This document shows positions 9,034-17,238 of a DNA stretch of 64,000 nucleotides, in pieces (within the stretch, counting starts at the first letter, position 1; each line of letters opens with the position of its first letter). The stretch spans positions 1 through 64,000 of the forward strand of contig NZ_JNWK01000015.1 of the NCBI RefSeq assembly GCF_000716445.1, read 5' to 3'. Below the pieces are notes generated by a model. The model had not been told where the DNA came from. It made no database searches and was given only the letters and a program-made list of their open reading frames with translations. Source of the stretch: Streptomyces wedmorensis (GTDB taxonomy: Bacteria; Actinomycetota; Actinomycetes; Streptomycetales; Streptomycetaceae). Position numbers and translations under genes: made by a program.

Positions 9034-9075
9034 TGGTCCAGACCTATTGACGCACTGGTCTAGTCCTCTTAATCT
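9034..9075 (+). promoter_or_regulatory. Chitinase promoter with 12-base direct repeats
   Basis: Two copies of the Streptomyces chitinase direct repeat are present: TGGTCCAGACCT (9034-9045) and TGGTCTAGTCCT (9056-9067), 22 bases apart. Between and over them lie TTGACG (9047-9052) and TAATCT (9070-9075) with a 17-base spacer, a good vegetative promoter. Such repeats mediate chitin induction and glucose repression and overlap DasR sites (core TGGTCTAGACCA) in characterised chitinase genes. The binding factor here is inferred. Confidence 0.85.
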
Positions 9076-9184
9076 CCGTGTCACCTCAGAGGTAACGGTC
9101 CGCCGGCGTGCGCACTCCACGGGCCCAACACGACCCACCCCCTTGTTCGTTGTGTTTGCTCAACCTCCCCAGGAGGAACCGATC

Positions 9185-11551
9185 GTGTTGTCCCCCACCA
9201 CGAAGAGAGCGTCGCTGCTCGCTTCCGGCGCGGCCGTCGCCGGACTGCTGCTCAGCTCGCTGGCCGGCGGCGTCTCGTACGCGGCCGACAACGAGTCCTG
9301 TCGCCCCGACGGGCTCTACAAGACCCCGGGCGTCGACGTCCCCTACTGCTCGGTCTACGACACCGAGGGCCGCGAGAAGATGGGCGCCGACCACCAGCGC
9401 CGCGTCATCGGCTACTTCACCGGCTGGCGGACCGGCAAGAACGGCCAGCCCGCGTACCTGGCCAAGGACATCCCGTGGGAGAAGATCACCCACGTCAACT
9501 ACGCCTTCGGCCACATCGGCGGCGACAACAAACTGTCCGTCGGCACCGACGGCCCGGACAACGCCGCCACCGGGATGACCTGGCCCGGTGTCGCGGGCGC
9601 CGAGATGGACCCGGCGTACGCCTACAAGGGCCACTTCAACCTGCTCAACAAGTTCAAGAAGCAGCACCCGAACGTCAAGACGCTGATCTCGGTCGGCGGT
9701 TGGGCGGAGACCGGCGGCTACTTCGCGGACAACGGCGACCGGGTCAACTCCGGTGGCTTCTACTCGATGGCCACCAACGCCGACGGTTCGGTCAACCAGG
9801 CCGGGATCGACACCTTCGCCACCTCGGCCGTCGACTTCATCCGGAAGTACGGCTTCAACGGCGTCGACATCGACTACGAGTACCCGACGACCATGAAGGA
9901 CGCCGGAAACCCGCTCGACTGGCAGCTCGCCAACGCCCGCCGCGCCGGACTCGTGCAGGGCTACGCGGCCCTCATGAAGTCCCTGCGCGAGAAGCTGGAC
10001 ACGGCCGGCGCCACCGACGGCAAGCACTACATGCTCACCGTCGCCGCCCCCTCCTCCGGCTACCTGCTGCGCGGCATGGAGACCTTCCAGATGCAGAGGT
10101 ATCTGGACTACGTCAACATCATGTCGTACGACCTCCACGGCGCCTGGAACGAGTACGTCGGCCCCAACGCCTCGCTCTTCGACGACGGCAAGGACGGCGA
10201 GCTCGCCGCCGCCAACGTCTACGGCTCCTCCCAGTACGGCGGCATCGGCTACCTCAACACCGACTGGGCGTACCACTACTTCCGCGGCTCGATGCCGGCC
10301 GGCCGCATCAACATCGGCCTGCCGTACTACACCCGCGGCCACAAGAACGTGCAGGGCGGCACCGACGGTCTGTGGGGCAAGGCCTCCGCGACCACCTGCC
10401 CCGCCGGCGCCGGTCTGACCAAGTGCGGTGACGGCGCCACGGGCATCGACAACCTGTGGCACGACAAGGACACCAACGGCGTCGAGTCGCCGGCCGGCTC
10501 CAACCCGATGTGGCACGCCAAGAACCTCGAGAAGGGGATCGTCGGCGACTACGTCACCCAGTACGGTTTCCCGGCGAACACCGCCCTGACCGGCACCTAC
10601 GCCCGCAAGTACGACTCGACTCTGGTCGCGCCGTGGCTGTGGAACGCGCAGAAGAAGGTCTTCCTCTCCACCGAGGACGAGCAGTCGGTGGCCGCCAAGG
10701 CCGACTACGTGGTCAGCAAGGGCATCGGCGGCACGATGGTCTGGGAGATGGCCGGCGACTACGGCTGGAACGCGACCAAGGGCCAGTACGAGATGGGCTC
10801 CACGCTCACCTCGCTGATGTACGACAAGTTCAAGGCGGCCGCCCCGTACGGCGCGAAGAAGTCCAACGCGACGCTGCCGACCCAGGCCGTGAAGATCGAC
10901 GCCCAGTTCACCGAGTTCAAGCTGGGCGACTCGAACTACCCGATCACGCCGAAGATCAAGATCACCAACAACACGGCGGCGACGCTGCCCGGCGGCACCG
11001 AGTTCCAGTTCGACTACGGCACCTCGGCCCCGGCCAACGCCTCCGACCAGTCCGGCTTCGGCACCAAGGTCATCAGCAGCGACCACACGGGCAACAACGT
11101 CGGCGGACTGAAGGGCGACTTCCACCGCGTCTCCCTGAAGCTCCCCGCCTGGCAGTCGCTGGCCCCGGGCGCGACCGTCGACCTGGCGTTCAACTACTAC
11201 CTGCCGGTGTCCACCCCCTCCAACTGGACGGTGAACATCAACGGCACCACGTACGCCCTCGCCGGCGACCTGGCGCGCGGTACGACGGTCGTGGAGCCGG
11301 GCACCACCACCCCGCCCACCACGCCGCCGACGACCCCGCCCACCACCCCGCCGACGACTCCCCCCACCACGCCTCCGACGACGCCGCCCACGGGCTGCAC
11401 CGCTCCGGCGTACGTGGCGGGCACCATCTACAACGCCGGCAACGAGGTCTCCCACAACGGCCGCAAGTACAAGGCCCAGTGGTGGACCCAGAACGAGACG
11501 CCGGGCACCACCGGCGACTGGGGTGTCTGGAAGGACCTCGGCGCCTGCTGA
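9185..11551 (+). CDS. Secreted family 18 chitinase with C-terminal chitin-binding domain
   Basis: A 788-residue endo- or exo-chitinase for extracellular chitin breakdown. A signal peptide (about 1-34, twin-lysine-arginine N-region, cleavage near SYA-AD) is followed by a GH18 barrel at about 70-610. The catalytic motif reads GVDIDYEYP with Glu232 as acid, and LISVGGW is the second conserved barrel strand. The first Asp of the usual DxxDxDxE motif is Asn here. A beta-rich domain (about 616-705), a Thr-Pro repeat linker (about 707-737) and a CBM5/12 chitin-binding domain (738-788, AQWWTQ motif) complete it. GTG 9185 follows AGGAGG by 8 bases. The direct-repeat promoter upstream implies chitin/GlcNAc control. 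Confidence 0.96.
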   Translation: MLSPTTKRASLLASGAAVAGLLLSSLAGGVSYAADNESCRPDGLYKTPGVDVPYCSVYDTEGREKMGADHQRRVIGYFTGWRTGKNGQPAYLAKDIPWEKITHVNYAFGHIGGDNKLSVGTDGPDNAATGMTWPGVAGAEMDPAYAYKGHFNLLNKFKKQHPNVKTLISVGGWAETGGYFADNGDRVNSGGFYSMATNADGSVNQAGIDTFATSAVDFIRKYGFNGVDIDYEYPTTMKDAGNPLDWQLANARRAGLVQGYAALMKSLREKLDTAGATDGKHYMLTVAAPSSGYLLRGMETFQMQRYLDYVNIMSYDLHGAWNEYVGPNASLFDDGKDGELAAANVYGSSQYGGIGYLNTDWAYHYFRGSMPAGRINIGLPYYTRGHKNVQGGTDGLWGKASATTCPAGAGLTKCGDGATGIDNLWHDKDTNGVESPAGSNPMWHAKNLEKGIVGDYVTQYGFPANTALTGTYARKYDSTLVAPWLWNAQKKVFLSTEDEQSVAAKADYVVSKGIGGTMVWEMAGDYGWNATKGQYEMGSTLTSLMYDKFKAAAPYGAKKSNATLPTQAVKIDAQFTEFKLGDSNYPITPKIKITNNTAATLPGGTEFQFDYGTSAPANASDQSGFGTKVISSDHTGNNVGGLKGDFHRVSLKLPAWQSLAPGATVDLAFNYYLPVSTPSNWTVNINGTTYALAGDLARGTTVVEPGTTTPPTTPPTTPPTTPPTTPPTTPPTTPPTGCTAPAYVAGTIYNAGNEVSHNGRKYKAQWWTQNETPGTTGDWGVWKDLGAC

Positions 11552-11570
11552 TCCCCACCCCCTGAATCCC

Positions 11571-11608
11571 CCCGGCGGCGGCGCTCACGGCCCTTGCCCG
11601 CCGCCGGG
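11571..11608 (+). terminator. Chitinase terminator hairpin 1
   Basis: Perfect 11-bp stem (CCCGGCGGCGG / CCGCCGCCGGG) with a 16-base loop, 20 bases after the chitinase stop. Confidence 0.65.
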
Positions 11609-11613
11609 CCCCA

Positions 11614-11648
11614 CCGCGCCGCGCCCCCCTGTCCGGGGCGCGGCGCGG
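11614..11648 (+). terminator. Chitinase terminator hairpin 2
   Basis: Perfect 14-bp stem (CCGCGCCGCGCCCC and its complement) with a 7-base loop, in tandem with the previous hairpin and ending 35 bases before the SDR start. A double hairpin after a strongly induced gene fits efficient termination. Confidence 0.7.
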
Positions 11649-11683
11649 TCGCGTTCCCGCTCCCGAGCGGTCAGGCTGAAGCC

Positions 11684-12424
11684 ATGAGCACGATCCTGGT
11701 GACCGGCGGCACGGGAACCCTCGGCCGGCCCGTCTGCGAGCGACTGCGCGCGGACGGCCACGAGGTCCGGGTGCTCAGCCGGCACTCGCCGCCCTACGCC
11801 GTCGACCTGCGGCAGGGCGGACCACTGCTCGACCGGGCGGTCGACGGGGTGGACGCGGTCGTCCACTGCAGCAACATCCTCCGCGGCGACAAGGACGCGG
11901 CCCGCGTCCTGATCGACGCCGCGCGGCGGGCCCGGGTGCCGCACCTGGTGTACATCTCGATCGTCGGCGTCGACCGGGTTCCCCTCGGCTACTACCGGAC
12001 CAAATACGCCGTGGAGCGCATGATCCGCTCCTCCGGCATCCCGTGGACCCTGCTGCGCGCCACCCAGTTCCACGACCTGATCCTGCAGTTGCTCCAGGGC
12101 CTCGCGAAGCCGCCCGTGATGCTGCTCCCCAAGGATGTCCGGGACCAGCCACTGGAGGTCACGGAGGCGGCCGCACGCCTCGCCGAGCTGGCCGTGCGGC
12201 CACCGGCGGGCCGGGTGGAGGACATGGGCGGTCCGGCGATCCTCACCTTCACGGAACTGGCCCACGCCTATCTGCGGGCGACCGGGCGCCGGCGCCGCCT
12301 GGTGGAGGTGCCACTGCCGGGCCGCGTGTACCAGGGGCTGCGCCACGGTCTCCATCTGGCACCGGAACGGGCGGTGGGCCGAACGACCTTCGAGGAGTTC
12401 CTCGCGCGCCGCCTCAACCCCTGA
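11684..12424 (+). CDS. NAD(P)-binding SDR/NmrA-like protein
   Basis: A 246-residue atypical short-chain dehydrogenase. The N-terminal Rossmann motif TILVTGGTGTLGRPV (residues 3-17) has the GxxGxxG pattern of atypical SDRs. The conserved Tyr-x-x-x-Lys seen as YYRTKYAVER and the segment GIPWTLLRATQFHD match NmrA/complex-I-assembly-like proteins that often bind NADP(H) as sensors or act on small quinones. The substrate is unknown. ATG 11684 gives the family N-terminus MSTILVTGG; a longer in-frame extension has no good ribosome site. It converges on the ROK gene, 16 bases away, and is isolated from the chitinase by two hairpins. Confidence 0.85.
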   Translation: MSTILVTGGTGTLGRPVCERLRADGHEVRVLSRHSPPYAVDLRQGGPLLDRAVDGVDAVVHCSNILRGDKDAARVLIDAARRARVPHLVYISIVGVDRVPLGYYRTKYAVERMIRSSGIPWTLLRATQFHDLILQLLQGLAKPPVMLLPKDVRDQPLEVTEAAARLAELAVRPPAGRVEDMGGPAILTFTELAHAYLRATGRRRRLVEVPLPGRVYQGLRHGLHLAPERAVGRTTFEEFLARRLNP

Positions 12425-12440
12425 TCCCGCCGGACAAGCC

Positions 12441-13562
12441 CTAGGGGAACAGCTCCTCCTGGACCGCGTCCCGCGCTCGGAGCAGGGCGCCCCGGAGGAC
12501 CGCCGCGTCACCGAGGGCCGTGGCGCGGACCTCCGTGCGCAGGGGGGAGAGTGCCGCGAGGTCGGCCTCCACGCGCGCGGCGAGGCCGGGGCCGCCCTGG
12601 TGGCCGGTCTCCCCGGCCAGGACCACACAGCCCGGGTCGAGGACGGAGACGACTGCGGCCGCGCCGACGGCGAGGCGGCGGGCGAGGGCGTCGAGGAAGG
12701 GGCCGTGGCCGGAGGTGAGCGCGTCGGCCGGGTCGAGGCCGTGGGCGGCGGCGAGGGAGGCGACGGCGGCGGCGCAGGCCAGCTCGTGGAAGCCGCCGTC
12801 GCAGCCGGTGGCGGAGGGGAGGCCGGAGGTGCCCGGCACGGGGAGGAAGCCGATCTCGCCGGCGCCGCCGGAGGCTCCGCGGCGCAGCCGTCCGTCGAGG
12901 ACGACGGCGGCGCCGACGCCCTGGCCGAGCCAGAGCAGGACGAAGTCGTCGCGGTCGCGGGCCGCGCCCTCGCGGAGTTCGGCGACGGCGGCGAGGTTGG
13001 TCTCGTTCTCGACGAGGACGTGGGCGGGCAGCCGTTCCTGGAGCACGCCGACGAGCCGGCGGTGCCAGGCGGGGAGCCCCGAGGAGTCGCGCAGTTCGCC
13101 GGTGGCGGGGTCGATGAGACCGGGGGCGCCGACGGCGACGCTGTGGAGCCGGTCGGCGCCGGCCTCCGCGACGGTCCGCTCCAGGAGGGCGACCGCCTTC
13201 TCGACGGCGGAGCCCGTCCCGTCGTCGCCGACGGGCGCGGTGGCCTCGGCGAGCGTGGTGCCGAGGAGGTCGGCGACGGTGACGGAGACCGAGCGGGTCC
13301 GGACGTCCAGGGCGGCGAGGTGGGCGCGGTCGGCGACGATCCCGTACAGCTTGGCGTTGGGGCCGCGGCGCTCCGCTCCGGCCTCCCCCACGACGTGGAC
13401 GAGGCCGGATCCCTGGAGCCGCTCGACGAGGTCGGCGACGGTCGGGCGGGAGAGTCCGGTGAGCGTCTTGAGCTGAGTGGCCGTCAACGGACCTTCGTCC
13501 TGGAGCAGGCGCAGGGCGGACCGGTCGTTGATGGCCCGTGCGGTGCTCGGGGATGCGGCCAT
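12441..13562 (-). CDS. ROK-family transcriptional regulator
   Basis: A 373-residue regulator with an N-terminal winged helix (about 15-55; ATQLKTLTGLSRPTVADLVE) and a C-terminal sugar-kinase-like ROK domain (about 80-370; VAVGAPGLIDPATG, ENETNLAAVAELREG, GAGEIGFL). The usual zinc site is lost: the GEIGHL histidine is Phe239 and the CxCGxxGC cluster is replaced by SATGCDGGFHE, so either zinc is not needed or the effector site has drifted. It is divergent from an MFS gene across a palindrome (13626-13646), so it most likely represses that transporter and perhaps itself in response to a sugar or derivative. Confidence 0.9.
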   Translation of the reverse strand: MAASPSTARAINDRSALRLLQDEGPLTATQLKTLTGLSRPTVADLVERLQGSGLVHVVGEAGAERRGPNAKLYGIVADRAHLAALDVRTRSVSVTVADLLGTTLAEATAPVGDDGTGSAVEKAVALLERTVAEAGADRLHSVAVGAPGLIDPATGELRDSSGLPAWHRRLVGVLQERLPAHVLVENETNLAAVAELREGAARDRDDFVLLWLGQGVGAAVVLDGRLRRGASGGAGEIGFLPVPGTSGLPSATGCDGGFHELACAAAVASLAAAHGLDPADALTSGHGPFLDALARRLAVGAAAVVSVLDPGCVVLAGETGHQGGPGLAARVEADLAALSPLRTEVRATALGDAAVLRGALLRARDAVQEELFP

Positions 13563-13625
13563 GGGGCGATCCTCTCAGACTCGTCCCCGGGCTCGATCCG
13601 GCCCGGAAGCACCCCGCGCACTATT

Positions 13626-13646
13626 TATCAGGCAGGGTTCCTGATA
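13626..13646. promoter_or_regulatory. Candidate ROK operator
   Basis: Perfect 7-base inverted repeat TATCAGG-N7-CCTGATA in the divergent ROK/MFS region, 36 bases before the MFS ATG and 64 before the ROK ATG. It is AT-rich against a GC-rich background and sits where repression of both genes would be expected. Assignment to this ROK protein is inference from position. Confidence 0.6.
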
Positions 13647-13681
13647 GTTTACGCGACACACCACGACACGGGGAGGGGCCC

Positions 13682-14902
13682 ATGGCGGCAGAGACCGTCA
13701 CCAGCACCGAACGCCTGCGGCGGGCGCGCTTCGCCGTCGCCGCCGTCTTCTGCGTCCACGGCTCGGTCACCGGCAGCTTCGCGACCCGGATCCCCTGGAT
13801 CCAGGAGCACGCGGGCGTGAGCGCCGGTCAGCTCGGGCTCGCGCTCGCCTTCCCCGCGCTCGGCGCCTCCCTCGCGATGCCGCTGGCCGGGGCCGTCTCC
13901 CACCGCTTCGGCGCCCGCACGGCGCTGCGCGGCCTGCTCACCCTCTGGACGCTCGCGCTGATCCTGCCGTCGCTCGCCCCGAACGTCTGGGGGCTGTGCG
14001 GCGCGCTCTTCGTGTACGGGGCGACCGCGGGCATGTCCGACGTGGCGATGAACGCGCTCGGCGTCGAGACCGAGACCCGGCTCGGCAAGTCCATCATGTC
14101 GAGCCTGCACGGCATGTGGAGCGTGGGCGCCCTGCTCGGGTCGGCCGCCGGCACCGTTGCGGCCCACCTCGGCGGCGACGCCCGGATCCACCACCTGATC
14201 GCCGCCCTCGTCCTCACCGCGCTCGGCCTGGTCTTCTGCCAGGGCGTCCTGGACGTGCGCAGCACCCCGGACGAGGAGCCGCCACCGCGCTTCTCGCTGC
14301 CGCCGAAGTCGGCACTGATCATCGGCGCCGTCGGCTTCTGCGGGGTGTTCGCCGAGGGCGCCAGCCTGGACTGGTCGGCGGTCTACCTGCGGGACGAGCT
14401 GGGCAGCTCGGCCGGGCTCGCGGCCGCCTCCACCACCGCCTTCGCCCTGACGATGGCCGTGGCGCGGCTGGTCGGCGACCGGGTGGTGGACCGGTTCGGC
14501 GCGGTCCGTACGGTACGGGTCGGGGGCGCCGTCGCCACCCTCGGCGGGCTCATGGTGGTCCTCGCTCCGCACGCCGCCGTCGCGATGGCCGGCTTCGGCC
14601 TCATCGGGCTCGGGATCGCGGTCGTCGTCCCGCTCGCCTTCGCCGCGGCCGGACGCAGCGGCCCGAACCCCAGCCAGGCCATCGCCGGCGTCGCCACCAT
14701 CACGTACACCTCGGGGCTCATCGCGCCCTCGGCGATCGGCGGCATCGCCGACGCGACCTCGCTGGTGTTCTCCTTCGGTCTGGTCACGCTGCTCGCCTTC
14801 GGCCTCGTGCTCGGCGCGGGCGTGCTCAGGACCGGCGGGCGGGAGACGGCGTCGGCGACGCCCGCGGCCGCGCCCGCGAAGAGCTCCGGGCCGGTGGGAT
14901 AG
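13682..14902 (+). CDS. Major facilitator superfamily transporter
   Basis: A 406-residue protein with about 12 hydrophobic helices. It carries the MFS loop motif after helix 2 in the form GAVSHRFGARTALR and a related repeat in the second half, ARLVGDRVVDRFGAVRTVR. The relatives I recognise are the FucP-like/YbjJ-type MFS proteins of actinomycetes; the substrate is not evident. The ATG follows GGGGAGGGG. It is divergent from a ROK regulator, which usually signals a carbohydrate or derivative, but export of another compound is possible. A hairpin at 14924-14944 ends the unit. Confidence 0.88.
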   Translation: MAAETVTSTERLRRARFAVAAVFCVHGSVTGSFATRIPWIQEHAGVSAGQLGLALAFPALGASLAMPLAGAVSHRFGARTALRGLLTLWTLALILPSLAPNVWGLCGALFVYGATAGMSDVAMNALGVETETRLGKSIMSSLHGMWSVGALLGSAAGTVAAHLGGDARIHHLIAALVLTALGLVFCQGVLDVRSTPDEEPPPRFSLPPKSALIIGAVGFCGVFAEGASLDWSAVYLRDELGSSAGLAAASTTAFALTMAVARLVGDRVVDRFGAVRTVRVGGAVATLGGLMVVLAPHAAVAMAGFGLIGLGIAVVVPLAFAAAGRSGPNPSQAIAGVATITYTSGLIAPSAIGGIADATSLVFSFGLVTLLAFGLVLGAGVLRTGGRETASATPAAAPAKSSGPVG

Positions 14903-14923
14903 GGCCCTGCCGTGCGCGCGTAC

Positions 14924-14944
14924 GACCGCTCCCGGGCAGCGGTC
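14924..14944 (+). terminator. Probable terminator after the MFS gene
   Basis: A 7-bp perfect stem (GACCGCT / AGCGGTC) with a 7-base loop, 22 bases after the MFS stop. Confidence 0.45.
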
Positions 14945-15034
14945 GAACGACTCCGCCGGGTGTGGCGCATAGCATGTGGCTGATCTTTTGCGGCCACGAC
15001 ACGGCCGCCTGAACCGGAGAACGGGAGCGACCTC

Positions 15035-16429
15035 ATGAACCTCGGCGTGCGCTGGACCCTGCACGGCGACGGGAGAACACCCGCTCCGGGAGCCGTCGTC
15101 CGGCCGGACGAACGGCTCTCCTGGCCCCGTACGGTCGGGCTCGGCGCCCAGCACGTCGTGGCGATGTTCGGGGCGTCGTTCGTGGCTCCGGTCCTGATGG
15201 GCCTCGACCCGAACCTCGCGATCATGATGTCCGGTGTCGCGACCGCGATCTTCCTCCTGGCGACCCGCGGCACCGTCCCGTCGTACCTGGGCTGCTCGCT
15301 CTCCTTCGTCGGCGTCGCCGCCGCGATCCGCGCCTCCGGCGGCACCAGCGCCACCGTGACCGGGGCGGTCCTGGTCGTCGGCGCGGTGCTCTTCCTGGCG
15401 GGTCTGGCGGTGCGGAAGTTCGGCGCGCGGATCATCCACGCGGCGATGCCGCCGATCGTGACCGGCGCCGTCGTGATGCTGATCGGCTTCAACCTGGCCC
15501 CGGTCACCGCCTCCACCTACTGGCCGCAGGACCAGTGGACGGCGCTGCTGGTGATGCTGTTCACCGGTCTCGCCGTGGTCTGCCTGCGCGGCTTCTGGTC
15601 CCGGATCGCGATCTTCCTCGGCCTGGTCTTCGGCTACGCCATATCCTGGATCCTCGACCTGGTCTTCGGCAAGATCCACTCGATGTCACCGTCCGGCCAG
15701 GTCACCGACCACTGGCGGCTCGACCTCTCCGGCGTCTCCGAGGCCGACTGGATCGGCCTGCCGTCCTTCCACGGACCGAGCTTCGAGTGGTCCGCGATCC
15801 TGGTCGCGCTGCCGGTGGTCATCGCGCTGATCGCGGAGAACGCCGGCCACGTCAAGGCCGTCGGCGAGATGACCGGCGACAACCTGGACGACAAGCTCGG
15901 CACCGCGATCGCCGCCGACGGAGCCGCCTCGATGCTGTCGACCGCCGTGGGCGGCCCGCCGAACACCACGTACTCCGAGAACATCGGCGTCATGGCCGCC
16001 ACCCGGGTCTACTCGACCGCCGCCTACTGGGCCGCGGCCGGCTTCGCGCTCCTCTTCGGCCTCTGCCCCAAGTTCGGCGCCGTCGTCGCCGCCATCCCCG
16101 GCGGTGTCCTCGGCGGCATCACCGTGATCCTGTACGGCATGATCGGCCTGCTCGGCGCCCAGATCTGGATCAACGCCAAGGTCGACCTGCGCAACCCGCT
16201 CAACCTGGTCCCGGCCGCCGCCGGCATCATCATCGGCGTCGGCGGCGTGAAGCTGACCTTCACCGACAGCTTCGAGCTGGGCGGCATCGCGCTCGGCACG
16301 ATCGTCGTCATCACCGGCTACCACGTGCTGCGGGCCTTCGCCCCGGCCCATCTGAAGGAGCAGGAGCCGCTCCTGGACTCCGGCACCAGCTCGTACGAGA
16401 CGAGCGCGGACGGCACGTCGAAGAACTGA
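15035..16429 (+). CDS. Nucleobase:cation symporter (UraA/uracil-xanthine permease family)
   Basis: A 464-residue NCS2 permease with 12-14 helices that imports uracil or another nucleobase with protons. The N-terminus LGAQHVVAMFGASFVAPVL is the family helix-1 motif (QHxxAMF). ENAGHVKAVGEMTG in helix 8 and GGPPNTTYSENIGVMAATRV in helix 10 are the substrate-binding segments; the paired Glu and the NTTYSEN pattern resemble UraA more than purine permeases. The ATG at 15035 follows a GGAG-containing purine-rich site. It stands alone, with a hairpin on each side. Uracil as substrate is the likeliest reading. Confidence 0.92.
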   Translation: MNLGVRWTLHGDGRTPAPGAVVRPDERLSWPRTVGLGAQHVVAMFGASFVAPVLMGLDPNLAIMMSGVATAIFLLATRGTVPSYLGCSLSFVGVAAAIRASGGTSATVTGAVLVVGAVLFLAGLAVRKFGARIIHAAMPPIVTGAVVMLIGFNLAPVTASTYWPQDQWTALLVMLFTGLAVVCLRGFWSRIAIFLGLVFGYAISWILDLVFGKIHSMSPSGQVTDHWRLDLSGVSEADWIGLPSFHGPSFEWSAILVALPVVIALIAENAGHVKAVGEMTGDNLDDKLGTAIAADGAASMLSTAVGGPPNTTYSENIGVMAATRVYSTAAYWAAAGFALLFGLCPKFGAVVAAIPGGVLGGITVILYGMIGLLGAQIWINAKVDLRNPLNLVPAAAGIIIGVGGVKLTFTDSFELGGIALGTIVVITGYHVLRAFAPAHLKEQEPLLDSGTSSYETSADGTSKN

Positions 16430-16451
16430 GTGATTCGCCCGTTCTGGGTAA

Positions 16452-16484
16452 GCCGGGCCCGGGAGGTTCCCTCCCGGGCCCGGC
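16452..16484 (+). terminator. Terminator after the nucleobase permease
   Basis: Perfect 15-bp stem (GCCGGGCCCGGGAGG and its complement) with a 3-base loop, 22 bases after the permease stop and 18 bases before the next ATG. Its closeness to the next start means the DUF5995 promoter must overlap it, or the hairpin lies in that leader. Confidence 0.75.
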
Positions 16485-16502
16485 GCCTGGGAGCCTGCCC
16501 CC

Positions 16503-17219
16503 ATGGCGCAGACCCAGCAGATCGGACAGCGGAGCGAGCGACTCGGGCCGTTCCTCGCGGTCGACCCCGTGGTGGACCGGATGCGGTCACTCCGCTCGGC
16601 CTGGCATCCGGCCGACGGGGTCGCCGTCTTCAACCGGGTCTATCTGACCGTCACCGAGGAGATCGGCCACGCCATCGAGGCCGGCACCTTCGCCGACCGG
16701 CGGGCGGCCGCCACGCTCGACGTGCGGTTCGCCGAGCGGTACCTTGCCGCGGTCGACGCGGTCGCCACCGGCATCCCCGCGCCCGCCTGCTGGCGGCCGC
16801 TCTTCCACTACCGGCGCCATCCCGGCGTACGGCCGCTGCAGTTCGCGCTGGCCGGGATCAACGCGCACATCGGCCACGACCTGGCCCTCGCGGTGGTCGA
16901 CGCCTGCCGGATCCTGGACTGCGCGCCCACCGACCTGGAGGACGAGTTCGACCGGGTCGGCGACATCCTGGTCCTCCTGGAGGAGCGCATCCGGGAAGAA
17001 CTGATGCCGGGCCCGGACCTCCTGGAGATCGCGGACCCGCTGACGCATCTGCTCGGCTGCTGGAGCCTGGACCGGGCCCGGGACGGAGCCTGGCTCGCCG
17101 CCCGTTCGCTCTGGCAGCTGCGCGGGCTGCCCGAGCTCGCGGCGGAGTTCACGGAGCGCCTCGACCGGTCGGTGGGCCTGGTGGGGCGGATGCTGCTGAC
17201 GCCCCTCACCAGGCCCTGA
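16503..17219 (+). CDS. DUF5995 family protein
   Basis: A 238-residue soluble, mostly helical protein. The conserved core HYRRHPGVRPLQFALAGINA-HIGHDLALAVVD (residues about 101-132) with two His and an Asp suggests a metal-binding or heme-oxygenase-like helical bundle, but no enzymatic function is established. There is no signal peptide or membrane segment. ATG 16503 is preceded by a modest GGGAG. Its stop lies 19 bases from the convergent amino-acid oxidase stop with no obvious hairpin in between. The family assignment is from memory of the sequence pattern. Confidence 0.8.
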   Translation: MAQTQQIGQRSERLGPFLAVDPVVDRMRSLRSAWHPADGVAVFNRVYLTVTEEIGHAIEAGTFADRRAAATLDVRFAERYLAAVDAVATGIPAPACWRPLFHYRRHPGVRPLQFALAGINAHIGHDLALAVVDACRILDCAPTDLEDEFDRVGDILVLLEERIREELMPGPDLLEIADPLTHLLGCWSLDRARDGAWLAARSLWQLRGLPELAAEFTERLDRSVGLVGRMLLTPLTRP

Positions 17220-17238
17220 CCTCGCTCCGTACGCCGGA

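Noticed and set aside
11305..11392. Short repeated units in the chitinase gene that resemble a repeat array
   Set aside because: They encode the Thr-Pro linker between domains; there are no spacers or flanking cas genes.
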